Of a stretch of 13,926 nt of DNA, positions 1 through 6,451 are shown piece by piece; the first letter of the stretch is position 1; each line of letters opens with the position of its first letter. The stretch is from Gammaproteobacteria bacterium (lineage in GTDB: Bacteria > Pseudomonadota > Gammaproteobacteria > Steroidobacterales > Steroidobacteraceae). The stretch covers positions 1 through 13,926 of the forward strand of contig JAOUGR010000015.1 in NCBI GenBank assembly GCA_029857655.1, given 5' to 3'. The notes beneath the pieces were generated by a model that was not told the DNA's origin, did not search any database, and worked only from the letters and a program-made list of their open reading frames with translations. The translations under genes and the position numbers were made by a program.

Positions 1-270
1 GTCCTGGAAGTGCTCCAGCTGTTCGGCGCTCATCAGGCCGTGCGCGATTTCCCGCACCAGCTCGGCGGTAAGTACCTGCTTGTTGATCGGGTAGATCAGT
101 CCCTCGATCTTGATCTTGACCGGGGAATTGGACGTGAAGAAGAGGTCCGAGGCCCTCTTCTCGGCCATCAGCTTCAACATCGGCTTGATGTTGAACCGAC
201 CCGACTCGACCTCAGCGGCCACCGTCGAGTCGGTCGCCGGTTCAGTAGAGCGTACCCTCGTTGGGCTCAT
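1..270 (-). CDS. Third PilT/PilU-like pilus retraction ATPase, N-terminal part (runs off the left edge)
   Basis: The visible 90 residues are the N-terminal region of a PilT/PilU-type motor, which hydrolyses ATP at the base of the type IV pilus to depolymerise pilin. The match is the pattern LKLMAEKRASDLFFTSNSPV followed by a KIKIEG strand and a helix containing LMSAEQLEHF, which parallels the N-terminal domain of the two complete paralogs upstream. The Walker motifs lie outside the window. The chosen ATG overlaps the end of pilU by 29 bases and has a GAGG seven bases before it. A GTG at 222 or the ATG at 180 would be shorter alternatives. With the early start, about 28 polar residues precede the conserved domain, which PilT does not have. 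The tandem position makes co-transcription and translational coupling with pilU likely. Family assignment is firm; whether it should be called PilU2 or PilT2 is not decidable from this part. Confidence 0.85.
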   Translation of the reverse strand, partial: MSPTRVRSTEPATDSTVAAEVESGRFNIKPMLKLMAEKRASDLFFTSNSPVKIKIEGLIYPINKQVLTAELVREIAHGLMSAEQLEHFQD

Positions 271-1402
271 CGACGATCCTCAGTGTGCTGGATGCTTCCG
301 CCTGCAGGCGGTCCTCGCGCTTGCTCTCGAGCTTGATGCGCAGCCGCAATTCGTTCTTCGAATCCGCGTTGCGAATCCCTTCTTCGTAGGAGATTTGCCC
401 GGCCTCATAAAGTTCGAACAGGGCCTGGTCGAATGTCTTCATGCCGAGCCGGTTGGAGCGCGACATGACTTCCTTGATCTTGGCGACTTCGCCGCGGAAT
501 ATCAGGTCCGCAATCAACGGCGTGCCGATCAGGATCTCCATAGCGGCGATACGGCCCTCGGCCTTCTCGCGCGGAATCAGCCGCTGAGAAACCATCGAGC
601 GGATGTTCAGCGACAGGTCCATCAGCAACTGCTCGCGCCTTTCCTCGGGGAAGAAGTTGATGATGCGGTCAAGCGCCTGGTTCGAGCTGTTGGCGTGCAG
701 CGTCGCGAGCACCAGGTGCCCGGTCTCGGCGAACTGGATGCCGTACTCCATCGTTTCACGATCGCGGATTTCGCCGATCATGATGACGTCGGGCGCCTGA
801 CGCAGCGTGTTCTTCAGCGCCGTGTGCCAGCTATCGGTGTCCACGCCAACCTCGCGATGCGTCACGACGCATCCGCGGTGCTGGTGCACGTATTCGACCG
901 GATCCTCGATCGTGACTATATGGCCGCGCGTCTTCTCGTTACGGTAGCCGACCAGCGAGGCAAGCGTCGTCGACTTGCCCGAGCCGGTCGCACCCACAAC
1001 GATCACGAGGCCGCGCTTGGACATCACGATGTCCTTCAGGATCGCAGGTAGTTCGAGCTCCTCGATCGACGGGATCTTGGAGTTGATCTGGCGGATCACG
1101 CAGCCCGTATGGCCCTGCTGCTGGAATGCGCTTACGCGGAACCGGCCGATGCCGGGAGGCGCGATTGCGAAGTTCGCTTCCTTGGTCGCGTCGAATTCGC
1201 GCGTCTGGCGGTCATTCATGATCGAGCGCACGAGCACGGCACTCTGCTCCGAGGAAAGTGGCTGCTCGGTCTGCGGCCGGACCTCACCATCCACCTTGAT
1301 CGCCGGCGGGAAACTCGCCGTGATGAACAGGTCCGATCCCTTGCGGTCGACCATCCGCCGCAGCAAGTCCTGCATCAACCTGATTGCCTGTTCGCGATCC
1401 AT
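242..1402 (-). CDS. pilU: Type IV pilus retraction ATPase PilU
   Basis: This is a 386-residue hexameric motor ATPase that assists PilT in retracting type IV pili at the cytoplasmic face of the inner membrane. Visible motifs are Walker A GATGSGKST at about residues 137-145, the Asp box around TIEDPVEYVH at 164-173, Walker B in APDVIMIGEIRD at 203-214, and the His box ETGHLVLATLHAN at 226-238. The stretches ALKNTLRQAPDVIMIGE and QALDRIINFFP are typical of PilU rather than PilT, and the C-terminal AIRNLIRE motif of PilT is absent. Length fits the PilU family (about 380). The ATG is preceded by GGGAG at good spacing and lies 25 bases after the pilT stop, so the two form an operon. The last 29 bases overlap the start of a third motor gene. 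Confidence 0.95.
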   Translation of the reverse strand: MDREQAIRLMQDLLRRMVDRKGSDLFITASFPPAIKVDGEVRPQTEQPLSSEQSAVLVRSIMNDRQTREFDATKEANFAIAPPGIGRFRVSAFQQQGHTGCVIRQINSKIPSIEELELPAILKDIVMSKRGLVIVVGATGSGKSTTLASLVGYRNEKTRGHIVTIEDPVEYVHQHRGCVVTHREVGVDTDSWHTALKNTLRQAPDVIMIGEIRDRETMEYGIQFAETGHLVLATLHANSSNQALDRIINFFPEERREQLLMDLSLNIRSMVSQRLIPREKAEGRIAAMEILIGTPLIADLIFRGEVAKIKEVMSRSNRLGMKTFDQALFELYEAGQISYEEGIRNADSKNELRLRIKLESKREDRLQAEASSTLRIVDEPNEGTLY

Positions 1403-1427
1403 TCAGTTCTCCCGTGCGGCGTGCCGC

Positions 1428-2468
1428 TTACACCGCGTCCTTGTTCTGGGCCTTGTAGCGCGCTTCTTCCTTTCCGATAAGGCCCTTGCTCAACATGTCC
1501 GTGAGGCACTGGTCGAGTGTCTGCATGCCCTGCGCCTGGCCGGTCTGGATCGACGAGTACATCTGGGCGATCTTGTTCTCCCGGATCAGGTTCCGGATTG
1601 CCGGTGAAGCGATCATGATCTCGTGCGCCGCGATGCGGCCCCCGCCCATGCGCTTCAGCAGCGTCTGCGAAATCACCGCGCGCAGCGATTCCGACAGCAT
1701 CGCACGCACCATTTCCTTCTCGGCAGCCGGGAACACGTCGACGATACGGTCAACGGTCTTGGCCGCGGAACTCGTATGCAGAGTGCCGAATACGAGATGG
1801 CCCGTCTCGGCCGCCGTCAGTGCGAGGCGGATGGTCTCGAGGTCGCGCATCTCGCCGACCAGCACCACGTCGGGATCCTCGCGCAGTGCCGAGCGCAGCG
1901 CTTCGCTGAACCCGAGCGTGTCGCGGTGAACCTCGCGCTGGTTGACGAGGCAGCGCTTCGATTCGTGCACGAACTCGATCGGGTCCTCGATCGTGATGAT
2001 GTGCTCTGGCCGGTTCAAATTCACGTAATCGACCATGCCCGCAAGCGTCGTGGACTTGCCGGAGCCGGTTGGCCCGGTCACCAGCACGAGGCCACGCGGC
2101 AGCATGCAGAGGTCCTTGAAGACCTTCGGCGCATTCAGGTCGTCGAGCGTCTTGATCAAGGACGGAATGTTGCGGAATACGGCCCCGGCGCCGCGATTCT
2201 GGTTGAAGGCGTTGACGCGAAACCGCGCCAGCTTCGGGATCTCGAACGAGAAGTCGGTTTCGAAGAATTCCTCGAATACCTTCCGCTGCTTGTCGTTCAT
2301 GATGTCGTACACCATGCTGTGCACTTCCTTGTGCGTCAGCGGCGGCATGTTGACGCGCTTGATGTCGCCGTCCACGCGGATCATCGGCGGCACGCCGGCG
2401 GACAGGTGCAGGTCCGAAGCGTTGTTCTTGACCGCGAAGGCCAAGAGTTGGGCGATATCAACAGCCAT
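1428..2468 (-). CDS. pilT: Type IV pilus twitching motility retraction ATPase PilT
   Basis: PilT is the main retraction motor of type IV pili, needed for twitching, DNA uptake and phage entry in other bacteria. The 346-residue product has Walker A GPTGSGKST (132-140), the Asp box ITIEDPIEFVH (158-168), Walker B DPDVVLVGEMRD (198-209), the His box ETGHLVFGTLHT (221-232) and the PilT-specific C-terminal AIRNLIRE motif (290-297). The open frame extends upstream to 2783, but the start at 2468 gives the normal PilT N-terminus (MAVDIAQLLAF) and has GGGGAG six bases before it. The longer version would run into yggS on the other strand. It is first in a minus-strand cluster with pilU and a third motor. 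A TATACT box 70 bases upstream is the likely promoter. Confidence 0.97.
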   Translation of the reverse strand: MAVDIAQLLAFAVKNNASDLHLSAGVPPMIRVDGDIKRVNMPPLTHKEVHSMVYDIMNDKQRKVFEEFFETDFSFEIPKLARFRVNAFNQNRGAGAVFRNIPSLIKTLDDLNAPKVFKDLCMLPRGLVLVTGPTGSGKSTTLAGMVDYVNLNRPEHIITIEDPIEFVHESKRCLVNQREVHRDTLGFSEALRSALREDPDVVLVGEMRDLETIRLALTAAETGHLVFGTLHTSSAAKTVDRIVDVFPAAEKEMVRAMLSESLRAVISQTLLKRMGGGRIAAHEIMIASPAIRNLIRENKIAQMYSSIQTGQAQGMQTLDQCLTDMLSKGLIGKEEARYKAQNKDAV

Positions 2469-2516
2469 CAGTGCTCCCCGGCTCGGTCCACAAACGAGGA
2501 CCCCAGCGGCCAGTCG

Positions 2517-2546
2517 TTGGCGGCTTGGGGCCGACAGCAGTATAGC
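2517..2546 (+). promoter_or_regulatory. Possible sigma-70 promoter of yggS
   Basis: TTGGCG at 2517-2522 and TATAGC at 2541-2546 are separated by 18 bases; each matches four of six consensus bases. The predicted transcript would start near 2553 and have a leader of only about 14 bases. The -10 box shares four bases (2541-2544) with the pilT -10 box on the other strand. The call is moderate to weak because both boxes are imperfect. Confidence 0.35.
2539..2544 (-). promoter_or_regulatory. Probable -10 box of the pilT promoter
   Basis: The minus strand reads GCTATACT here, and TATACT matches five of six bases of TATAAT. The expected transcription start near 2532 gives pilT a leader of about 64 bases. 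No good -35 is visible: the best is TTGGAG with only 15 bases of spacing. It overlaps the -10 box proposed for yggS on the opposite strand. Confidence 0.5.
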
Positions 2547-2566
2547 CCCGCCGAGCGCACTCCAAT

Positions 2567-3274
2567 ATGTTAACTGCTCCGCAGAATCAGGCTCAAAGGC
2601 TCGGTTTTCTACGCGAAAAGATCGCGATTGCCGCCCGTGCCGCAAGCCGGGATCCGGCCGCCATCCGGCTGGTCGGCGTCGCCAAGTCCCAGCCGCTGGA
2701 GCGCATCCTGGCCACCGTCGATGCCGGACTTGCGGACATCGCCGAGAACTACCTCCAGGAAGCCCACGAGCACATAGCCGCACTGCCGGGCCGTGAGCTC
2801 ACATGGCATTTCATCGGCGCATTGCAGAGCAACAAGACGCGGCAGGTCGCCGAACTGTTCGACTGGGTGCATACCGTGGACCGGCTGAAGATAGCCGAGC
2901 GCCTGGCGGTGCAGCGGCCGCACGACAGGCCGGCACTGGCGGTTTGCATCCAGGTGCGACTTGGCGGCGAGGCGACGAAATCCGGTGTCGATCCCGGCGA
3001 ACTCGCGGCGCTCGCCGCGCAGGTCGCCGCACTGCCGCGCATTGCACTGCGTGGCCTGATGTGCCTGCCACCCGAGGAAGCCGATTCCCGGCGGCAGCGC
3101 CACTGGTTCGGCGAGTTGCGGCGCCTGCAGCTTCAGCTCAATGAGGCCGGTCACCGCCTCGACGCGCTGTCGATGGGCATGAGCGGTGATTTCGAGGCCG
3201 CCGTCGCCGAGGGCGCGACCCATCTGCGAATCGGCTCCGCACTGTTCGGGGCGCGCGGCCGAATACGACCCTGA
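2567..3274 (+). CDS. yggS: YggS-family pyridoxal phosphate homeostasis protein
   Basis: YggS/PLPBP proteins bind pyridoxal 5'-phosphate as a Schiff base without known catalytic activity and keep free PLP and amino-acid pools balanced in the cytoplasm. The 235-residue product has the TIM-barrel landmarks of the family: the PLP lysine in LVGVAKSQP (Lys40), ENYLQEAHEH, WHFIGALQSNK, and the C-terminal phosphate-binding stretch SMGMSGDFEAAVAEGATHLR followed by IGSALFGAR. Length is normal. The ATG at 2567 has no strong Shine-Dalgarno sequence. The usual family signature GENRVQE reads AENYLQE here, a mild divergence. It is divergent from pilT, an arrangement known from Pseudomonas, and leads a plus-strand group with yggT, yggU and a DUF4426 gene. 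Confidence 0.95.
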   Translation: MLTAPQNQAQRLGFLREKIAIAARAASRDPAAIRLVGVAKSQPLERILATVDAGLADIAENYLQEAHEHIAALPGRELTWHFIGALQSNKTRQVAELFDWVHTVDRLKIAERLAVQRPHDRPALAVCIQVRLGGEATKSGVDPGELAALAAQVAALPRIALRGLMCLPPEEADSRRQRHWFGELRRLQLQLNEAGHRLDALSMGMSGDFEAAVAEGATHLRIGSALFGARGRIRP

Positions 3275-3277
3275 GGC

Positions 3278-3283
3278 TACAAT
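3278..3283 (+). promoter_or_regulatory. Possible -10 box for yggT
   Basis: TACAAT follows the yggS stop by three bases in the context GGCTACAATGC and matches five of six -10 bases. A start near 3290 would give yggT a leader of about 28 bases. No -35 is recognisable, so yggT may simply be co-transcribed with yggS; the box resembles the GCTATACT boxes of pilT and ldt. Confidence 0.3.
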
Positions 3284-3318
3284 GCTGCCCTCCTGACCGG
3301 TAACGGACCCCGCTGCAA

Positions 3319-3849
3319 ATGAAGAACGCCCTCGATTTCATCGTCGATTCCGTGCTGAGCCTCGCGGTCTATGCCTTCCTGCTGCGATTCCTGCTGCCAC
3401 TCGCGCGTGCCGATTTCCGCAACCCGATTTCGCAGGCGATCCTCTCGCTGACGAGCTGGTTCGTGCTGCCGCTGCGACGCATCCTGCCACCCATCGGTCG
3501 CCTCGACACCGCTTCGCTGGTGGCCCTGCTTGCGGTGCAGCTCGCGGCGACACTGATCATGTTCCGGCTGCGCGCAGGAGTCCTGATGCCTGTCGTGCCG
3601 CTGGTCCTCAACGGCATGATCGCACTCGTCGTCATGACGATCTGGTTCTACATCGTCCTGATCATCCTCTTCGCGCTCCTGTCATTCGTCGCACCAAGGA
3701 CCTATAGCCCGGTTGTCGACCTGCTGACGTCGCTATGCGAGCCGCTGCTGCGGCCTCTGCGCAGCATCCTGCCCGCGGTCGGCGGCCTCGATTTCTCACC
3801 GCTGGTCGCGATCATCGTGCTGCGGGCCCTGTTGTTCCTCATTGGCTGA
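3319..3849 (+). CDS. yggT: YggT-family integral membrane protein
   Basis: This 176-residue, very hydrophobic protein is a two-repeat YGGT-domain inner-membrane protein. Four strongly hydrophobic stretches are visible: about residues 10-30, 60-85, 90-125 (long enough for one or two spans) and 155-176. Each repeat ends in the family pattern of a hydrophobic helix followed by a basic-proline turn: PLRRILPPIGRLDTASLVAL in the first and PLLRPLRSILPAVGGLDFSP in the second. The family has been linked to osmotic tolerance and to cell-division-related membrane organisation in other organisms; its molecular role is not established. The gene lies 44 bases after yggS and ends two bases before yggU, so the three probably form one transcript. 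No clear Shine-Dalgarno precedes the ATG. Confidence 0.93.
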   Translation: MKNALDFIVDSVLSLAVYAFLLRFLLPLARADFRNPISQAILSLTSWFVLPLRRILPPIGRLDTASLVALLAVQLAATLIMFRLRAGVLMPVVPLVLNGMIALVVMTIWFYIVLIILFALLSFVAPRTYSPVVDLLTSLCEPLLRPLRSILPAVGGLDFSPLVAIIVLRALLFLIG

Positions 3850-3851
3850 GG

Positions 3852-4157
3852 ATGGACGAGTCCTGGTACCGCCGCGACGCAGCGGGTCTCACGATTGCCG
3901 TGCGCATCCAGCCACGGGCCGGTGCCGACCGGATCTGCGGTGTCCAGGCCGGGAAGCTGAAGATCCGGATTGCCGCTGCGCCGGTTGACGAGGCCGCCAA
4001 CGAGCGGCTGCAGCGGTTCATCGCAGGGCTTTTTGGCGTTCCCAGGGCCGCGGTCAGCCTGTTGCAGGGCGGCAAGTCGCGCGACAAGCTGCTGGCCATC
4101 GCGGGCGTCGACCAGCTGCCGCCGGCCCTTGCCGGATCGCTGGAGCAGCCTTTGTGA
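3852..4157 (+). CDS. yggU: DUF167 / UPF0235 family protein (YggU)
   Basis: This is a small cytoplasmic protein of 101 residues belonging to the YggU/DUF167 family, whose function is unknown. Family landmarks are VRIQPRAGADRICGV near the N-terminus, the central KIRIAAAPVDEAANERL block, and the C-terminal VSLLQGGKSRDKLLAI. The open frame continues upstream into yggT, but the ATG two bases after the yggT stop gives the usual N-terminus and length. A GAGG abuts the ATG, so translation is probably coupled to yggT. The yggT-yggU pairing is widespread in Gammaproteobacteria, which supports the call independently of the motifs. Confidence 0.92.
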   Translation: MDESWYRRDAAGLTIAVRIQPRAGADRICGVQAGKLKIRIAAAPVDEAANERLQRFIAGLFGVPRAAVSLLQGGKSRDKLLAIAGVDQLPPALAGSLEQPL

Positions 4158-4169
4158 AGGCTCTCTGAG

Positions 4170-4646
4170 GTGTTGCTGCGCGCGCAAATTCTCGCGCTTG
4201 CGTCCCTGGCGGCCGGCGGCTGCGGTAAGAATCCATCCACCCCGCCAGAGGCGCGTGAACTTGCCGATCCTGGATTTGTATCCGCAGGCAGCGTCCAGCT
4301 GAATTACGCGCTGACATTGACCGGCGATCTGGCTCCAGCGATTGCGGGCAGTTACGGCATTGTGCCGAGGCGCAATCTAGCTCTGCTCGTGATCACGCTG
4401 TCGCCGGCGAACAGAGTGGGGACAGAGCGGCTCGCCGCGATCGAGCTCTCCGCGAGTGCCGTGAGCCTCATCGGTGATCGACAAGCATTGCCGTTGCGTC
4501 GTGTCAACGAGCAAGGCGGCCCGACTTATCTGGCGACGCTCGCGGTGCGCCATCGCGAGCCGGTCACGATCGAGATTCGGGCGCAGATGGTCGCCGACGG
4601 ACCGGAACTGACCGCCCGCTGGACCCGGGAGTTCTATCTCGAATGA
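4170..4646 (+). CDS. DUF4426 domain protein, probable lipoprotein
   Basis: The 158-residue product carries a DUF4426 domain: VQLNYALTLTGDLAPAIAGS followed by YGIVPRRNLALLVITLS, then ALPLRRVNEQGGPTYLATLA, and the ending TREFYLE. This matches the family's order of a short strand, an AYGLVRSKN-like turn and a C-terminal FYL/FF element. Function is unknown. The N-terminus is hydrophobic and ends in AAGGC at residues 14-18, which could be a lipobox, although a leucine at -3 is missing, so export is likely and lipidation uncertain. The start is GTG, with GAAGG nine bases before it; the TTG next to it is an alternative. It follows yggU by 12 bases. In Pseudomonas this gene sits in the same block but after metX and metW, which are missing here. 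Confidence 0.82.
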   Translation: MLLRAQILALASLAAGGCGKNPSTPPEARELADPGFVSAGSVQLNYALTLTGDLAPAIAGSYGIVPRRNLALLVITLSPANRVGTERLAAIELSASAVSLIGDRQALPLRRVNEQGGPTYLATLAVRHREPVTIEIRAQMVADGPELTARWTREFYLE

Positions 4647-4702
4647 AAAACGATGCTTCGTGCCGAGCCGTAAAAAACCGCTCGAAATAGCTCTCGAACC
4701 AC

Positions 4703-4731
4703 TTATGTCACGGGATTTTCCGTGGTATCGT
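4703..4731 (+). promoter_or_regulatory. Tentative promoter of the HU gene
   Basis: TTATGT at 4703-4708 and TATCGT at 4726-4731 are 17 bases apart. The -10 matches four of six consensus bases and the -35 only two, so this rests mainly on position and spacing. The 149-base gap 4647-4795 must hold a promoter, since the HU-type gene has its own ribosome-binding site and no co-directional terminator or tight junction with DUF4426. Confidence 0.3.
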
Positions 4732-4751
4732 GCGCGCCGGCGTGTGATCAA

Positions 4752-4768
4752 GGCGGGACACTCCCGCC
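4752..4768 (+). promoter_or_regulatory. Hairpin in the leader of the HU gene
   Basis: GGCGGGA and TCCCGCC form a perfect 7-base stem around a CAC loop. It lies inside the predicted leader, ending 13 bases before the AGGAGA ribosome-binding site of the HU gene. There is no T-run after it, so it is unlikely to be a terminator. It could stabilise the mRNA or affect translation. Confidence 0.45.
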
Positions 4769-4795
4769 GCTGACAAAACCACAGGAGACAACTCA

Positions 4796-5107
4796 ATGGC
4801 GAAGAAGAACGCGGCTCCGACGAAGTCGCAGATCGTATCGGCGGTCGCGGGCGCGACCGACCTCAGCAAGAAGCAGGTCGGCGCGGTGCTCGATTCGCTG
4901 AATGGCGCGATGAAGAAGGCGTTGAAGGGCGCCGGTGTGTTCACGTTGCCGGGCGTCTGCAAGATGCGCGTCGTGAAGAAGCCCGCCACCAAGGCGCGCG
5001 AGGGTGTCAACCCGTTCACGGGCGAGAAGATGATGATCAAGGCCAAGCCGGCCTCGAAGAAGGTGCGTATTCGCGCCCTCAAGAACCTGAACGAGATGGT
5101 CGGCTGA
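4796..5107 (+). CDS. HU-family nucleoid-associated DNA-binding protein (divergent variant)
   Basis: This 103-residue basic protein belongs to the HU/IHF (DNABII) fold, whose dimers bend DNA and compact the nucleoid. Visible parts are the N-terminal helices (KSQIVSAVAGATDLSKKQVG and VLDSLNGAMKKALK), the turn GAGVFTLPGVCKM, and the DNA-wrapping arm centred on NPFTGEKM, where canonical HU has RNPQTGE. The C-terminal KAKPASKKVRIRALKNLNEM is lysine-rich and longer than in the 90-residue E. coli HU. The variant resembles the HU-like proteins of Xanthomonas-type bacteria rather than HupA/HupB, so no hup symbol is given. AGGAGA stands seven bases before the ATG. The gene is monocistronic: own leader upstream and a strong terminator downstream. 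Confidence 0.9.
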   Translation: MAKKNAAPTKSQIVSAVAGATDLSKKQVGAVLDSLNGAMKKALKGAGVFTLPGVCKMRVVKKPATKAREGVNPFTGEKMMIKAKPASKKVRIRALKNLNEMVG

Positions 5108-5140
5108 AGCCAGCCGTCGAGTTGTACCCAGGGTACTGAC

Positions 5141-5169
5141 GGGGCGGCCATGGCCGCCCCGTTTGTTTT
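5141..5169 (+). terminator. Rho-independent terminator after the HU gene
   Basis: A perfect 20-base palindrome GGGGCGGCCATGGCCGCCCC (5141-5160) is followed by GTTTGTTTTT. The strong GC stem and T-rich tail make a clear intrinsic terminator for the plus strand. On the minus strand no T-run follows the stem. The tail's last T is the first base of the complement of the convergent hydrolase gene's stop codon. Confidence 0.9.
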
Positions 5170-5823
5170 TCAGCTGGCCGCGTTTCGATGGCGGCCGAGC
5201 CATTCCCCGACCAGCGAGCGCACCGCCGTCAGGCGGCCGTGAAAGAAATGCTCGGCTCCCGGCAGGATTTCGACCTCCGGTGCGGGTTCCAGGGTCCGGG
5301 TCCAGCCCAGCACGGCCTGGTGGTCGACCAGCTCATCGGCATCTCCCTGCACGACCAGCCAGGGGCAGTGCGGGGCTTCGAGCCGCGCAAAATCAAAGCG
5401 TTGCACGGGCGGGGCGACCGTGACCAGCAGACTTGCGTCACGAGCCGCAGCGAGTCGAAGCGCGACATAGCTGCCGAAAGAAAAGCCGAGCGCCCACAGT
5501 CGAACCGCGCCGAGTTCACGCCGGCACCAGTCCGCGACCGCAATCGCATCGTCGGACTCGCCGATTGCGTCGTCATGGGTTCCACCACTGGCGCCCACCC
5601 CGCGGAAATTGAAGCGCAGACTCGTAACGCCCTGGTCCTGCGCCGCCCGGGCCAGCGTGTGCACGACCTTGTTCTGCATCGTGCCGCCGTAGAGCGGGTG
5701 CGGATGACAGCAGACAGCTACGGTCCCGGCGATCGCAACTTGCGGACGTTCGACAAGCGCCTCGATCGGGCCAACTGGACCGTCGATCATGACTCGCTGC
5801 ACTGACGGCGCCTGGTGTTTCAT
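5170..5823 (-). CDS. Alpha/beta-fold hydrolase (COG2945-like)
   Basis: The 217-residue product looks like the small predicted alpha/beta hydrolases of COG2945, probably an esterase or dienelactone-hydrolase-like enzyme of unknown substrate. Landmarks are CCHPHPLYGGTMQNKVV (about 38-54), the FNFRGVGASGGTHDD block (71-85), the nucleophile elbow GFSFGS with Ser115, the acid region QGDADELVD (159-167), and the catalytic histidine in GAEHFFHGRL (His192). All three parts of a Ser-Asp-His triad are therefore present. The open frame extends to 6048, but the ATG at 5823 gives the family length and begins ten bases after the upstream mocA-like gene, so it is likely third in an xdhC-mocA-hydrolase operon. 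No signal peptide; cytoplasmic. Its link to molybdenum-cofactor work is not evident. Confidence 0.85.
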   Translation of the reverse strand: MKHQAPSVQRVMIDGPVGPIEALVERPQVAIAGTVAVCCHPHPLYGGTMQNKVVHTLARAAQDQGVTSLRFNFRGVGASGGTHDDAIGESDDAIAVADWCRRELGAVRLWALGFSFGSYVALRLAAARDASLLVTVAPPVQRFDFARLEAPHCPWLVVQGDADELVDHQAVLGWTRTLEPAPEVEILPGAEHFFHGRLTAVRSLVGEWLGRHRNAAS

Positions 5824-5833
5824 ATACTGTCCG

Positions 5834-6451
5834 CTACGCCTTGCTCCGGGCGCGCCAGCGTGCCCAATCCTCGGGCGTGTCCACATCGATGTTTCCGTCC
5901 GGGAACTCGACGAGTGCCACATCATCACCCGCATTCCCAAGAATGGACCGCGCTCCCACGTCACCCGAGAGCGCGAGTAGCGCAGGAAAGCACTCGCGCA
6001 GGAATAGCGCCGGCGGACCGACTGCGTCATCCCACCGGCAGCCGACAATCAGTTTCCCGGTATTCCGCTGCGTCGCGATGAGCGTCTGGAGAAGCGCGCG
6101 CGAAACGGCCGGCTGGTCACAGAGCAGCACGATCGCTGCGTCGACCCGCTCCGGCAGGGCCAGGATTCCGCGGCGCAGGGAACTCGCGATTCCTTCGCGC
6201 CATCCGGGGTTTTCGACAGCCTGTGCCTCCGAGCCCGCGAGAGCTTCGAGCACGCCCCCGGCCTGGGCGCCCACGACCACGATTATCGGTGAGCAGACGT
6301 CAGCCGCGTCGACAACGTGACGCACGAGGCGCTTGCCAGCGAAATTGAGGAGCTGCTTTGCGCGGCCCAGGCGTGAGGAAGCGCCCGCTGCGAGCACGAC
6401 GGCCGCCACGCTCAGGTCCGACCTCCGGTCGCCATTCACTCGTCTAACCAC
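5834..6451 (-). CDS. MocA/MobA-like molybdenum cofactor nucleotidyltransferase
   Basis: This 205-residue protein has an NTP-transferase (MobA-like) fold and probably transfers CMP or GMP to molybdopterin. Motifs are the nucleotide-binding loop LAAGASSRLGRAK (20-32), VENPGWREGIASSL, the metal-binding CDQP (111-114), and the C-terminal SGDVGARSIL and NIDVDTPEDW. The IASSL, CDQP and GDVGAR combination and the xdhC neighbour favour a MocA-type cytidylyltransferase over MobA. The first available start is a GTG inside the last codons of xdhC (8-base overlap); a second GTG twelve bases on, just past the xdhC stop, is also possible. Neither has a strong ribosome-binding site, suggesting coupling to xdhC translation. 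No molybdoenzyme subunit gene is in the window. Confidence 0.86.
   Translation of the reverse strand: MVRRVNGDRRSDLSVAAVVLAAGASSRLGRAKQLLNFAGKRLVRHVVDAADVCSPIIVVVGAQAGGVLEALAGSEAQAVENPGWREGIASSLRRGILALPERVDAAIVLLCDQPAVSRALLQTLIATQRNTGKLIVGCRWDDAVGPPALFLRECFPALLALSGDVGARSILGNAGDDVALVEFPDGNIDVDTPEDWARWRARSKA

Noticed and set aside
110..2573. Long plus-strand open frames opposite pilU and pilT (110-1051, 1623-2573, 2035-2796).
   Set aside because: They are opposite genes with complete, conserved motor motifs; their products are Arg/His-rich with no recognisable domains, as expected from the reverse strand of GC-rich coding DNA.
2469..2783. Upstream extension of pilT to 2783.
   Set aside because: It would add 105 residues with no PilT counterpart and overlap the start of yggS; the internal ATG has a good Shine-Dalgarno.
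5124..5136. Palindrome GTACCCAGGGTAC after the HU stop codon.
   Set aside because: The centre is one base, so only a short stem could form in RNA; the adjacent 20-base palindrome explains termination.
5824..6048. Upstream extension of the alpha/beta hydrolase gene.
   Set aside because: The added 75 residues overlap the end of the mocA-like gene in another frame and do not look like a signal or domain.
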